The notes under the pieces: generated by a model
The model's input: the letters and a program-made list of their open reading frames with translations, nothing else
Databases searched by the model: none
What the model was told of the DNA's origin: nothing
Origin: Streptomyces gilvus
GTDB lineage: Bacteria; Actinomycetota; Actinomycetes; Streptomycetales; Streptomycetaceae
Length of the DNA: 64,000 nucleotides
Assembly (NCBI RefSeq): GCF_022513565.1
Contig: NZ_JAKWBE010000001.1
Span: forward strand, 682,001-746,000
Direction: 5' to 3'
Translations under genes and position numbers: made by a program
In this document: piece after piece, positions 26,707-35,831 of the stretch
Position numbering within the stretch: position 1 is the first letter of the stretch
Layout of the letters: each line of letters starts with the position of its first letter

Positions 26707-27453
26707 GTGGAACAGATTGATGTACTGATAGTCGATGATCACCCGCTGGTGCGTGACGGCATCCGCATGGCCATCACCGGCCAACCGGACATCAACGTCA
26801 CAGGAGAGGCGGACAGCGGCCTCCATGCCGTGTACACGGTGCGCAAGGCGAAGCCGGACGTCGTGCTGATGGACGTATCGATGCCGCCCGGCATCAGCGG
26901 GATCGAGGCCAGCCGGATGCTGCTGCTCGACCCGGTCACCGTGGACACGAGGATCGTGATCCTCAGCGTGCACGTGGACGAGGACACGCTCTTCGAAGCA
27001 CTGCGCTGCGGAGTGAGCGGTTTCCTCCTCAAGGACTCGCCGCCCGAGAGGATCCTCGAGGGCATCCGTACGGTGGCCAGTGGCGGCTCCGTCCTCTCAC
27101 CCGGGCTCATATCCACCGTCATAGCCGAGTTCGCGCGAAGACCGACGGTCACACGCTCTCAGGAAGATGGGCTGGAACGCCTCACCTCCCGGGAGTTCGA
27201 CGTTTTCAAGCTCCTGGTCTGTGGCTACCACAACGAGGAGATCGCGAAGCTCCTCGTGGTCGCGGAGAGCACGGTGAAGTCGCACGTCCAGCGGCTCTAC
27301 GAGAAGTTCGGGGTGCGTGACCGGGTGCAACTGGTGATCTATGCCTATGAGCACGGCCTGATCAGCCTGGGGCAGTCCGCGTGGCAGAAGCGGTCCGACC
27401 GCAGCTCCGATGCCGCCGGGTCGGCCCCCGTCGGCGTACTCCCGCGGGAGTAA
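26707..27453 (+). CDS. NarL/LuxR-family response regulator
   Basis: 248 residues, GTG start. Receiver domain: IDVLIVDDHPLVRDGIRMAI with the acidic pocket, phosphoacceptor Asp in DVVLMDVSMPP, and Lys in GFLLKDSPPERI. Effector: LTSREFDVFKLLVCGYHNEEIAKLL...STVKSHVQRLYEKFGVRDRVQLV, a GerE/LuxR helix-turn-helix. Probably the partner of the kinase immediately upstream and possible regulator of the MMPL exporter downstream. Confidence 0.92.
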   Translation: MEQIDVLIVDDHPLVRDGIRMAITGQPDINVTGEADSGLHAVYTVRKAKPDVVLMDVSMPPGISGIEASRMLLLDPVTVDTRIVILSVHVDEDTLFEALRCGVSGFLLKDSPPERILEGIRTVASGGSVLSPGLISTVIAEFARRPTVTRSQEDGLERLTSREFDVFKLLVCGYHNEEIAKLLVVAESTVKSHVQRLYEKFGVRDRVQLVIYAYEHGLISLGQSAWQKRSDRSSDAAGSAPVGVLPRE

Positions 27454-27541
27454 CCCCACGGTCGGTGCATCCGCGGGAGTAAGGGCGCTTTACGACGTCG
27501 GCTCGATGTGCCGGCGCAGGGAGGGCGGGAGCCTGGATGCC

Positions 27542-29668
27542 ATGGACACGCTACGACCCGGACCGCGACTGCGGCCGCGGAAGCCGACCGTGACCCGGCG
27601 GCCCGAGAATTCCCGCTCCCGTCTCTGGATCCCATGGGCCGTGATCGGCCTGTGGGTGGCGCTGGTGGCGCTGGCCCTGCCGTTGGCCGGAAAGCTGGGC
27701 GGGGCAACCACCGACCAGCAGGTCGACTATCTGCCGGCCAGCGCCCAGTCGACCCAGGTGGCCCGGATCCTGGACTCGATGCCCGGCGGCGGAACCACCG
27801 ACCTGGTGCTGGTCTACCAGCGGGCCGGCGGCCTGACCGCGGCCGACCAGGCGGTGGCCCGGAACCGGGCCACCGCCCTGGACCGGCAGTTGGACCTCGT
27901 CGGCACGACGCCCCGGACGATCCTGGGCAAGGACAGCCGTACGCTGATGATCCCGGTGTCGGTCGCCCAGAATGCCGGCGACGGCAAGAAGGTGGTCGCC
28001 GACGTTCGGGCCCAGCTGGCGCAGGACCGGCACGGCGGGCTCAGCGTCAAGGTCGGCGGCTCGGGCGCGCTCGCCGCCGACATGGACGACACCTACGGTT
28101 CGATCGACGGCCTGCTGCTCGTCGTCACGGTCGCCGTGGTGGCCGTACTGCTGATCGCCACCTACCGCAGTCCGCTGCTGTGGCTTCTCCCCCTGGTGTG
28201 CACCGGGGTAGCGGCCGTCACCGCGATGGCCGTGGCCTATCTGCTGACCCAGGCCTCCGGACTGACCGTCAACACGATGAGCAGCGCCGTCATGACTGTG
28301 CTCGTCTTCGGTGCGGGCACCGACTACGCGCTGCTGCTCATCGCCCGCTACCGCGAAGAACTGCACACCACCGAGCACACGTACCAGGCCATGCTCCACG
28401 CGTTGCGGCGCACCGGGCCGGCGGTGGCGACCTCGGCGGGAACCGTGGTCGCCGGCCTGACCGTGCTGCTGCTGGCCGACATGAACAGCACCCGCGCCAT
28501 CGGCCCGACCGGCGCGGTCGGGGTGCTCTGCGCACTCGCCGCGATGACCACGCTGCTGCCCGCGGTCCTGGTGCTGCTCGGGCGGCGGATGTTCTGGCCG
28601 CTGGTCCCGGCCTACGGCACTGAGCCGTCCGCCCGGCACGGCATGTACCACCGGATCGGCGCGCTGGTCACGCGTCGGCGGGTGGTGACCCTGGTGACCG
28701 GACTGGTGGTGCTGGGCGCACTCGCGCTCGGCACGCTGAACCTCTCCGGGCGGCTGCGGCAGGAGGACGCCTTCACCCAGCGGCCCGAATCGGTGACCGC
28801 CATGCGGGAACTGGCCGACGCGTTCCCCGGACAGAGCAGCCAGCCGATCACGGTCCTCGCGCACACGGCGGACGCGAGGTCGGTGGCCGCCCTGGCACGG
28901 AGCACGCCGGGCGTGGCCGAGGTGACGACGGGCCGCAGGGCACGCGGCTGGACGGAGCTCGGCGTCAACGCGGCCGGCCAGCCGGAGAGCCGTGCGGAGA
29001 CCGCGACCATCGAGCGGCTGCGTACCGCGCTGGGCGACCGGGCCCTGGTGGGCGGTGAGAGCGCGCAGCGCATCGACACCGATGACACCACCGCACGCGA
29101 CCAGACCGTGGTGATCCCGCTGGTGCTGGCCGCCGTCTTCCTGCTGCTCGCCCTGCTGCTGCGCAGCCTGGTGGCCCCCCTGGTGCTGCTGGGCGCGGTG
29201 GTGCTGGTCTGGGTGGCCGCGCTGGGCCTGGGCGGACTGGTCTTCGGACCGCTCTTCGGCTTCAACGGCAACGACCCCTCCCTGCCGCAGCTCAGCTTCG
29301 TCTTCCTCGTCGCGCTCGGCGTCGACTACGGCATCTTCCTGCTCCATCGGATGCGAGAGGAACGCGCGGTGCTGCCGGCCCTCACCGCCACGGGCGGTGT
29401 CATCGCCTCGGCGGGCGTGGTGCTGGCCGCCACCTTCAGTGTCCTGACCGTGCTGCCGCTGGTGTCGATGGTGGAGCTGGGCTTCGTGATCGCGGCGGGT
29501 GTCCTTCTGGACACGTTCCTCGTGCGGTCGTTCCTGGTGCCGGCCGCTGCGCTGCTGCTGGGCCGCCGCCTGTGGTGGCCAGGCACGGAGGCCGCCCCGG
29601 CCCCGGTCGCGGCGGAGCCGGAGCAGCACGCCGTGCCGGCCGAACGGGAACATGACACGAGGGGATGA
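27542..29668 (+). CDS. MMPL-family RND exporter
   Basis: About 708 residues from ATG 27542, preceded by GGGAGGGCGGGAG. Two-fold repeat of six-helix modules: an N-terminal helix WIPWAVIGLWVALVALALP, a periplasmic-like loop (DQQVDYLPASAQS), then helices with FGAGTDYALLLIARYREEL (the MMPL GxxxDY proton-relay motif); the second module has FLVALGVDYGIFLLHRMREE. These proteins export lipids or hydrophobic antibiotics with proton motive force. It lies between two two-component systems, so it may be their target, and could export the polyketide. Confidence 0.92.
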   Translation: MDTLRPGPRLRPRKPTVTRRPENSRSRLWIPWAVIGLWVALVALALPLAGKLGGATTDQQVDYLPASAQSTQVARILDSMPGGGTTDLVLVYQRAGGLTAADQAVARNRATALDRQLDLVGTTPRTILGKDSRTLMIPVSVAQNAGDGKKVVADVRAQLAQDRHGGLSVKVGGSGALAADMDDTYGSIDGLLLVVTVAVVAVLLIATYRSPLLWLLPLVCTGVAAVTAMAVAYLLTQASGLTVNTMSSAVMTVLVFGAGTDYALLLIARYREELHTTEHTYQAMLHALRRTGPAVATSAGTVVAGLTVLLLADMNSTRAIGPTGAVGVLCALAAMTTLLPAVLVLLGRRMFWPLVPAYGTEPSARHGMYHRIGALVTRRRVVTLVTGLVVLGALALGTLNLSGRLRQEDAFTQRPESVTAMRELADAFPGQSSQPITVLAHTADARSVAALARSTPGVAEVTTGRRARGWTELGVNAAGQPESRAETATIERLRTALGDRALVGGESAQRIDTDDTTARDQTVVIPLVLAAVFLLLALLLRSLVAPLVLLGAVVLVWVAALGLGGLVFGPLFGFNGNDPSLPQLSFVFLVALGVDYGIFLLHRMREERAVLPALTATGGVIASAGVVLAATFSVLTVLPLVSMVELGFVIAAGVLLDTFLVRSFLVPAAALLLGRRLWWPGTEAAPAPVAAEPEQHAVPAEREHDTRG

Positions 29669-29745
29669 CCGTGGCGTCGGCTTCGGCACCGGTCCGTCGG
29701 GTGAGGTGGGCGCCGACAGGCCCCAGGAAAGGAAGGCGTGACGCG

Positions 29746-30948
29746 ATGTCGGCCACTGTGAACCCTCGGCGTGTCCCGTCCCTCACCAGGTCGGAGATCC
29801 TGGTTCCGCTCGCGGTACTGGTGGTGCAGTCGGTGCTGGCCGCCGTACTGGACGGGTCCAACGGAACACGGCCGGACGCCGTCGGCTTCCTGCTCCTGAC
29901 TTCCGGTGCGCTACTCCTGGCCTGGCGGCAGCGCGCCCCGATGGGGACGACGTTGGCGGTCGTCGCCGTGCTGGCCGTCTACCACACGGCGGACTACAAC
30001 CACCTCGCCGCGGTACCGGCCAGTCTGGTGGCGCTGTACGCGCTGGCCCTGTGCGGTCCCCAGTGGCGGACGTACACGACCGTCGCCGCGGCCATCGGAC
30101 TCATGGTGGGCATCATGCTGGCGAAGTCCCACTCGAACACGGCATGGGACATTCTGCGCAACGGGGGCTGGATCCTGGCTGTCGTGGTGATCGGGGACGC
30201 GGTGCGGATCCACCGCCAGTACGTCGCTGCCATCGTCCAGCGCGCGGAGCGCGCCGAACGGACGCGTGAGGAAGAGGCCGCCCGACGTGTGGCGGAGGAA
30301 CGCATGCGCATCGCGCGCGACCTCCACGACCTGCTCGCCCACAGCATCACCCTGGTCGGCGTGCAGGCATCGGTTGCCGCGCACGTGCTGGTCGAGGATC
30401 CCGAACTACTGGATCGGCAGGGCCTGGCCAAGGCGTTGCAGACCATCTCCGACACCTGCCGGGAGGCCCGCGCGGAGCTGCGCACCACCCTGCGCGTGCT
30501 GCGTGACGACGAGCCGGACGGCGAGCGCGAGCCGGTACCGGGCCTGGACGGGCTGCCCGCCCTGGCCCGGGCGGCGGAGGCGGCCGGCGCTCTGGTCGGC
30601 CTCGACTACACCGCCCCGCCGCAGGTGCCGGCGCCCGTCGGGGTGGCCGCCTATCGCATCGTGCAGGAGGCGCTCACCAACGCCGTGCGGCATGCGCCCG
30701 GCTGCCGGGTCCGGGTGCGGCTGATCGCCGACGCCCGGCGGCTACGGGTGACCGTGGAGGACGACGGGCCCCGCCTCGGGCGGGTATCCGCGGACACCAC
30801 CTCCACCATGGGGTACGGACTGGTGGGCATGCGTGAGCGGGCCCGCAGCGTCGCCGGCACTCTGACGGCCGGGCCCAGCCCGCACGGACGCGGCTTCGCC
30901 GTCGAGGCCGAACTGCCGTTCAGTCAGGGCCTGGAGGCCGGCGGATGA
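29746..30948 (+). CDS. NarL-type sensor histidine kinase (complete)
   Basis: 400 residues from ATG 29746, preceded by AGGAAAGGAAGG; an upstream in-frame GTG/ATG at 29665 is less likely. An N-terminal membrane region with 5-6 helices is followed by a coiled linker (QRAERAERTREEEAARRVAEERMRIA), HisKA_3 phosphoacceptor ARDLHDLLAHSITLVGVQ and a full HATPase with VQEALTNAVRHAPG, VTVEDDGPR and GYGLVGMRERARSVAGTL. It is coupled to its response regulator by ATGA. Confidence 0.93.
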   Translation: MSATVNPRRVPSLTRSEILVPLAVLVVQSVLAAVLDGSNGTRPDAVGFLLLTSGALLLAWRQRAPMGTTLAVVAVLAVYHTADYNHLAAVPASLVALYALALCGPQWRTYTTVAAAIGLMVGIMLAKSHSNTAWDILRNGGWILAVVVIGDAVRIHRQYVAAIVQRAERAERTREEEAARRVAEERMRIARDLHDLLAHSITLVGVQASVAAHVLVEDPELLDRQGLAKALQTISDTCREARAELRTTLRVLRDDEPDGEREPVPGLDGLPALARAAEAAGALVGLDYTAPPQVPAPVGVAAYRIVQEALTNAVRHAPGCRVRVRLIADARRLRVTVEDDGPRLGRVSADTTSTMGYGLVGMRERARSVAGTLTAGPSPHGRGFAVEAELPFSQGLEAGG

Positions 30949-31643
30949 ACGACGACGCTCCGATCCGTGTCCTGCTCGCCGACGACCAGGCCCTGGTGCG
31001 CGGCGCGTTCGCGCTGCTCATCGGGTCTGCCCCCGACATGGAGGTGGTCGGGGAGGCCGCCACCGGCCGCGAGGCGTACGAACTGGCGCGCAGCGCACGC
31101 GCCGACGTGGTCGTCATGGACATCCGCATGCCCGAGACGGACGGCATCGAGGGGACTCGCCTCATCGCCGCCGACGAGGACATGGCGGGCGTGCGGGTCC
31201 TGGTGCTGACCACCTACGACACCGACGAGCACATCATGGCCGCGCTGCGAGCCGGAGCCAGCGGATTCATGGTCAAGGACACCCTCCCGGCCGACCTGCT
31301 GCGGGCCGTGCGCACGGTGGCCGCCGGCGACGCGCTGCTTTCCCCGGGGCCGACCGCCCGTGTCATCGGCCGTATCCTGCGTCTGCCCCAGGCGGCTCCG
31401 ATACCGGACGGCTGCTTCGACGCGGAACGCCTCGCCTCGCTGTCTCCCCGCGAGCGCGAAGTCCTCACCCTGGTGGCCCGGGGCCTGAACAACACGGAGA
31501 TCGCCCATGCCCTGTATCTGAGCCCGCTCACCGCGAAGACGCATGTGAGCCGCATCATGAGCCGGCTCGGCGCCCGCGATCGGGCCCAGCTGGTCATCAT
31601 CGGCTACGAAACCGGCCTCGTCGTCCCAGGCGCCCGGACCTGA
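30945..31643 (+). CDS. NarL/LuxR-family response regulator
   Basis: 232 residues starting in the ATGA overlap with the kinase gene. Receiver: IRVLLADDQALVRGAFALLI, phosphoacceptor DVVVMDIRMPETDG, and GFMVKDTLPADLL. DNA-binding: LSPREREVLTLVARGLNNTEIAHALYLSPLTAKTHVSRIMSRLGARDRAQLVI. Standard partner of the upstream kinase. Confidence 0.94.
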   Translation: MNDDAPIRVLLADDQALVRGAFALLIGSAPDMEVVGEAATGREAYELARSARADVVVMDIRMPETDGIEGTRLIAADEDMAGVRVLVLTTYDTDEHIMAALRAGASGFMVKDTLPADLLRAVRTVAAGDALLSPGPTARVIGRILRLPQAAPIPDGCFDAERLASLSPREREVLTLVARGLNNTEIAHALYLSPLTAKTHVSRIMSRLGARDRAQLVIIGYETGLVVPGART

Positions 31644-31764
31644 CCGTGGATGCTGTTGGTCATTCCGGGCCTCCATGACACGGTCTGTCGGCCCTGTGAG
31701 GTTGGTCCTGTTTCCTTCTGGTTTGTTGCGCGGTCGGCAGAGGAGGAGCCGTGGGTCTGGGGCG

Positions 31765-32275
31765 GAGCGGCTCAGACCCGGCAGGACATCTTGGAGACGG
31801 TGCGCGAGCTTTTCATCGGGCAAGGCTGTGCACAGGTGACGAGGCACATGGCTCGCTCGGCCGACCTCGCGACCAAGGCGCCGTACGCGAGCGTGGGCAC
31901 CAAGACGGAGTTCCCGCACGCCCTCTTGGCCACGGATGTGGCGAACCGCGGACAACCGGGCTCTGTGAGGAGGCACTCTGGAGCGAGTACCCGCCTCCGC
32001 GGTCGCATGCCTGCGCACGGGAACCCTCGGCAACATCGAATGCTGCGCGTCGTCCATCGACGTGCTCTGCTCCTCCGCGGCGAGCGACGCCATTGCGCTG
32101 GAGGCACGGGACCATGTTGTCAGGCAGTACCGCCGCGCGCTTCGCGAAGCCGCGGAGGACCTGGTCGCCATCGGCGTGGTGGCTCCACATGCCTCGCCTA
32201 TGCCGGAGCAGGATCCTCGAGCATGTCCACAGCGTGGCATCGAGCAAGCGCTCCGCGGCGTCGGGTTCAGGGGCT
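31765..32275 (+). pseudogene. TetR-family regulator, frameshifted and degraded
   Basis: In the frame of base 31650 the residues AAQTRQDILETVRELFIGQG through ARSADLATKAPYASVGTKTEF look like the TetR helix-turn-helix. From about 32040 the continuation is in another frame: SIDVLCSSAASDAIALEARD and VVRQYRRALREAAEDLVAIG, a TetR ligand-domain helix pair. At least one frameshift and an altered recognition helix mean it is not functional. It runs up against the tRNA-Pro fragment, so it is probably part of the accessory DNA that ended here. Confidence 0.7.
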
Positions 32276-32280
32276 CTGCA

Positions 32281-32326
32281 ACTGGGGGTCAAGGGGTCGC
32301 ATAGGTTCAAATCCTGTCGTCCCGAC
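32281..32326 (+). other. 3' fragment of a tRNA-Pro(GGG) gene, probable attachment-site remnant
   Basis: The 46 bp begin in the anticodon loop (CTGGGGG, anticodon GGG) and continue through the 3' anticodon stem (TCAAG), variable loop, T arm (AGGTTCAAATCCTGT) and acceptor strand (CGTCCCGAC), all as in Streptomyces tRNA-Pro(GGG). There is one 2-bp insertion before the T arm. The 5' half is absent: upstream sequence does not pair with the anticodon stem or acceptor. A tRNA 3' end starting at the anticodon loop is the classic core of integrative-element attachment sites. A terminator follows at once, as for a native tRNA gene. Confidence 0.8.
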
Positions 32327-32336
32327 GGTGATGCAC

Positions 32337-32373
32337 AGCGGGTCTGCCGATGACGGCAGGCCCGCTGTTTTTT
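32337..32373 (+). terminator. intrinsic terminator downstream of the tRNA fragment
   Basis: A perfect 13-bp stem (32337-32349 with 32354-32366, loop ATGA) is followed by G and six T. This canonical rho-independent terminator probably belonged to the original tRNA-Pro transcription unit. Confidence 0.93.
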
Positions 32374-32478
32374 CGATCCCCGCACGGGTCTGCCCGGAAA
32401 ACGCTTGGACCGGATGGGTTTGTTCTTGGGACACTCCCATGCCTGACCTGCCCGCACTCGCGACCACTCAGGATCGGA

Positions 32479-34296
32479 ATGGGATTAACCGATGCTCGCG
32501 CGGCCGCGCCGCGCAGGGGCTCCGTGCTCCTCGCCCTTCGTTACTACGGACGGGAGCTGTCCCGGCTGCGCCGGATGACGGTGCCCGCGCTGCTGCTGCC
32601 CGCCCTCGGCAACATCGGCCTCAACTACCTCGCGCCGCTGGTCGTCGCCAAGCTCGTCGCCCGTATCTCCGACGACCGCGGCATCGGGCTCGGCGCGACC
32701 CTGCCGTACGTTCTCGTCTTCGCCGGTGTGATGCTGCTCGCGGAGGGGGTGTGGCGTGTCGGGCTGCACTGCCTCAACCGGCTGGACGCCCTCGGCGTCG
32801 AGCACCTCTACGTCCTCGGCATGGACGAACTGTTCGCCAAGGACGCGGCGTTCTTCCACGACAACTTCGCCGGCGCGCTGACCAAGAGGGTGCTCAGCTT
32901 CGCCTCCCGCTTCGAGGAGTTCGCCGACACCCTCACCTTCAACATCGTGGGCAGCCTCGTACCGCTGCTGTTCGGCTCGGTGGTGCTGTGGCGCTACGAA
33001 CCGTGGCTCGTCGTCGGGCTGCTGGTGATGATCGCGGTGACGGCGCTGGGCGTCGCGCCGCTCATCCGGCGCCGTCAGGCCATCGTCGACCAGCGCGAGG
33101 AGGCGATCGCCCGGGTGTCGGGCCATGTCGCCGACAGCCTGATGAACATGGAGACGGTCCGCGCCTTCGCCGCCGAGCGGCGCGAGGCCGCCGAGCACCG
33201 CAGGCGGGTCGCCCACTCGCGCCGGCTCATGCTCAGGTCGTGGGACTACGGCAATCTGCGCATCGACACCCTGGTCGCGCCGATGTCCGTCCTGACCAAT
33301 GTGCTGGGCCTGTTGCTCGCGGTCGCGCTCGGCGGGGGCGGACACGGCGTGGAGGCGGTCGTGGTCGCCTTCACGTACTACACCAACGCCACCAAGATCA
33401 TGTTCGACTTCAACCAGATCTACCGCCGGCTGGAGAGCTCGATGACGGAGGCCGCGCAGTTCACCGAGCTGCTGCTGGTCCCGCCCACCGTCCTCGACCC
33501 GGCGTCCCCCGAGCCGCTGCTGCCGGGACCGGCCGACGTCCGCTTCGAACGGGTGGACTTCACCCACGGCGGCGGCGAACCGCTCTTCAAGGGCCTCGAC
33601 CTGGCCGTGCCCAACGGCACGAAGATCGGGCTGGTCGGCCGTTCCGGCGGGGGCAAGACCACGCTGACCCGGCTGCTGCTGCGGATGATGGACATCGACG
33701 CGGGCCGCATCCTGATCGGCGGCCAGGACATCAGCCGGATGCGGCAGGCTGACCTGCGCGGCCTGATCGCGTACGTGCCGCAGGACCCGGCGATGTTCCA
33801 CCGCACCCTGCGGGAGAACATCGCCTTCGCCCGGCCGGACGCCACCGACGCCGAGATCCGCCGCGCGGCCCGGGCGGCGCACGTCACGGAGTTCGCCGAC
33901 GCGCTGCCGGACGGCTTCGACACCATGGTCGGCGAACGGGGCGTGAAGCTCTCCGGAGGCCAGCGCCAACGCGTCGCGCTGGCCCGGGCGATCCTGCGGG
34001 ACGCCCCGATCCTGCTCCTCGACGAGGCGACCAGCGCGCTGGACTCCGAGAGCGAGATCCTCGTCCAGGAAGCGCTGTGGCGGCTGATGGAGGGGCGGAC
34101 CGCGCTGGTGGTCGCGCACCGGCTGAGCACCGTCGCCGGCATGGACCAGCTCGTCGTCCTGGACCGCGGCCGGATCGTCGAGCAGGGCACCCACCAGGAA
34201 CTCCTCGCCTCCGCCGGCGCCTACGCCAAGCTCTGGCAGCACCAGTCCGGCGGCTTCCTGACGGACGACAGCCCGGCGGGCGCCGACCTGCACTGA
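32479..34296 (+). CDS. ABC exporter with fused membrane and ATPase domains; TTA at codon 3
   Basis: 605 residues from ATG 32479 with AGGATCGG upstream. Type I exporter domain with six helices (from ALLLPALGNIGLNYLAPLVVAKL) to about residue 330. NBD: Walker A GRSGGGKTT, Q-loop PQDPAMF, signature LSGGQRQRVALARA, Walker B ILLLDEATSALD, H-loop VVAHRLSTV. Resembles bacterial HMT1/Atm1-like half-transporters, which handle thiol conjugates or heme-like compounds. The third codon is TTA (32485-32487), so translation may depend on bldA. An earlier in-frame ATG (32350) lies inside the terminator and was not used. Confidence 0.88.
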   Translation: MGLTDARAAAPRRGSVLLALRYYGRELSRLRRMTVPALLLPALGNIGLNYLAPLVVAKLVARISDDRGIGLGATLPYVLVFAGVMLLAEGVWRVGLHCLNRLDALGVEHLYVLGMDELFAKDAAFFHDNFAGALTKRVLSFASRFEEFADTLTFNIVGSLVPLLFGSVVLWRYEPWLVVGLLVMIAVTALGVAPLIRRRQAIVDQREEAIARVSGHVADSLMNMETVRAFAAERREAAEHRRRVAHSRRLMLRSWDYGNLRIDTLVAPMSVLTNVLGLLLAVALGGGGHGVEAVVVAFTYYTNATKIMFDFNQIYRRLESSMTEAAQFTELLLVPPTVLDPASPEPLLPGPADVRFERVDFTHGGGEPLFKGLDLAVPNGTKIGLVGRSGGGKTTLTRLLLRMMDIDAGRILIGGQDISRMRQADLRGLIAYVPQDPAMFHRTLRENIAFARPDATDAEIRRAARAAHVTEFADALPDGFDTMVGERGVKLSGGQRQRVALARAILRDAPILLLDEATSALDSESEILVQEALWRLMEGRTALVVAHRLSTVAGMDQLVVLDRGRIVEQGTHQELLASAGAYAKLWQHQSGGFLTDDSPAGADLH

Positions 34297-34683
34297 ACCC
34301 GGTCCGGGCGGCACCCCGCCCGCCGGGCACCCCGGCCGCACTGCGACGACCCCGGTCGTTCTGACCTCACCACGGACCGGGAGGCGGCCGTCCATGGCGA
34401 CGACGTCCGCCGTCTTCCGGGCGCACGGCTGCCGGCCCGCATCGGCTCGCGGCTGCTGTCTGAACTCCGTCGGCCGGCCGGCGGCTTGGTGGGCGATGAC
34501 GGTCCGGCCGGTGCCGAACGGACAGCGCCGGGCAGGTCCACCAAGCTTGTCGACACCGCTCATCTCCGCTGACCTCACCGGGAAAGTCCACCGGGGCGTC
34601 CGCGATGCGGGACGCCCCTCTTGACGTGGTTCGCGGTCGGATCGACACTCACTGAGGGAATCCTAGTGAATAGGTAGGGAAAC
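34297..34683. promoter_or_regulatory. non-coding gap with hairpin and candidate sulfur-gene promoter
   Basis: A 387-bp spacer between the ABC exporter and the first leader peptide. A perfect 9-bp hairpin (34593-34601 with 34610-34618) could terminate the exporter transcript. Downstream, an imperfect palindrome CCTAGTGAATAGG (34662-34674) lies just before the leader's ribosome site and may be part of its promoter or operator. A small frame at 34394-34624 has no coding signs. Confidence 0.4.
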
Positions 34684-34794
34684 ATGAGGCGCCTTGAACC
34701 GGTCACCGTCCGCGTGGTCCGTTCGCCTCTTCTGACCTCCCGCCGCCACATCGATCTGCTGCGCGTCTGCAGCGCGATCAGGCCCCAGGGCTGA
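34684..34794 (+). CDS. sulfur-metabolism leader peptide (36 aa)
   Basis: ATG 34684 after TAGGTAGGGA. The peptide ends RRHIDLLRVCSAIRPQG. The RRHIDLLRVxSAxC pattern marks a family of actinobacterial leader peptides found upstream of sulfur genes. The single Cys codon (residue 29, TGC) lies near the end, as expected if ribosome stalling on cysteine shortage controls the following gene. The next gene, a glutathione-transferase-like protein, begins 150 bp downstream. Confidence 0.75.
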   Translation: MRRLEPVTVRVVRSPLLTSRRHIDLLRVCSAIRPQG

Positions 34795-34944
34795 GCCGCG
34801 GCCCTTCCCGCGTCGGAACCGGCCCCCTCGGGGGTGCCCCCCTCCGGCGCTCACGGGTGAGCCCTGTTCCCAGGACCGCCGCCCCATTCCCGCCCGACGT
34901 CGCTTCCGCCGCACGTACGTCCGCGCCCGCTCCCGGGGAGAGTC

Positions 34945-35808
34945 ATGACCATCGCACCCCTGGCCGCCCACGCCACCGACCGACCCGCGCCCGCCTTCCG
35001 GGGGCGCATCGGCCGGGACGCGCGCAGCGGCCACTACGCCGTTCCGGGCCGCTACCGGCTCCATCTGTCGACCGCCTGTCCCGACGGCCTGCGCATCGCC
35101 GTCACCCACAGACTGCTCGGCCTGGACACCGTCTGTCCGGTGACCCACCTGCCCGCCGTGCCCGACTGCCCCGACGGCGGCCACTCGGCCCTGCGGCCGC
35201 TGTACGAGGCCAGCGCCCACCGCTACCGCGGACCAGCCGTGGGACCGGTGCTGAGCGACGACTGGTCCGGACGGATCGTCAGCACCCACGCCCCGGACAT
35301 CATCCGCGACCTCGCCCGCCGTTTCTCCACCACCGGGACCTCCCTCCACCCGTGCGGCGCCGAGTCGGAGATCGAGGCCGTGGAGCGGATGTGCCGGGAG
35401 GGGATCGAGGAGGCGGCACAGCGAGCCGGGTCGGCCGGCGAGGACGCGGTGGTATGTGACACAGCACTGACCACCCTGCTCGACACCCTCGGCGCCCTCG
35501 ACCGCTGGCTCACCGGCCGCACCTACCTGATCCGCGACGAAGTCACCGCGGCCGACGTCGAGTTGTGGGCCGCGCTGGTCCAGCTCGACACCGTGCACCG
35601 CAACCACCTGGACGTTGTCGCCGTCCAGCGCATCGCCGACCATCCCACCCTGTGGGCCTACGCCCGCCGGCTCGCCGCCCACCCGGCGTTCGGCGGCCAC
35701 CTCGACCTCGACGGCATCGAACGCCGTCACCGCGCCCACTGCCAGGGCCTGGAGGCCGCCGGAGCGGCCGTGCGGATCCTGGACTGGGCGGCCCACACCA
35801 GCCGTTAG
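34945..35808 (+). CDS. glutathione S-transferase-like (glutathionyl-hydroquinone-reductase-type) protein
   Basis: 287 residues. The N-terminal thioredoxin-like part has GRYRLHLSTACPDGLRIAVTHRLLGL, close to the xi-class GST/ECM4 motif in which a catalytic Cys sits in CPWA; here it is CPDG, with the Trp missing. The C-terminal helical domain (IYLIRD-type segment TYLIRDEVTAADVELWAALVQLD) is typical of the family. Streptomyces use mycothiol rather than glutathione, so the thiol cofactor is uncertain. Position behind a Cys leader and before a sulfur-controlled importer ties it to organosulfur or thiol-conjugate metabolism. Confidence 0.82.
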   Translation: MTIAPLAAHATDRPAPAFRGRIGRDARSGHYAVPGRYRLHLSTACPDGLRIAVTHRLLGLDTVCPVTHLPAVPDCPDGGHSALRPLYEASAHRYRGPAVGPVLSDDWSGRIVSTHAPDIIRDLARRFSTTGTSLHPCGAESEIEAVERMCREGIEEAAQRAGSAGEDAVVCDTALTTLLDTLGALDRWLTGRTYLIRDEVTAADVELWAALVQLDTVHRNHLDVVAVQRIADHPTLWAYARRLAAHPAFGGHLDLDGIERRHRAHCQGLEAAGAAVRILDWAAHTSR

Positions 35809-35831
35809 CCGTTCCACCTGGTGGACCGGCG

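Noticed and set aside
32267..32326. Intact tRNA gene
   Set aside because: Only the 3' part from the anticodon loop is present; there is no acceptor 5' strand or D arm upstream.
32350..32478. Upstream ATG 32350 as the ABC exporter start
   Set aside because: It lies in the loop of the tRNA terminator hairpin and adds residues unlike the family.
34394..34624. 76-codon frame before the first leader peptide, considered as another leader
   Set aside because: No ribosome site, lacks the HIDLLRV-Cys core and spans the hairpin.
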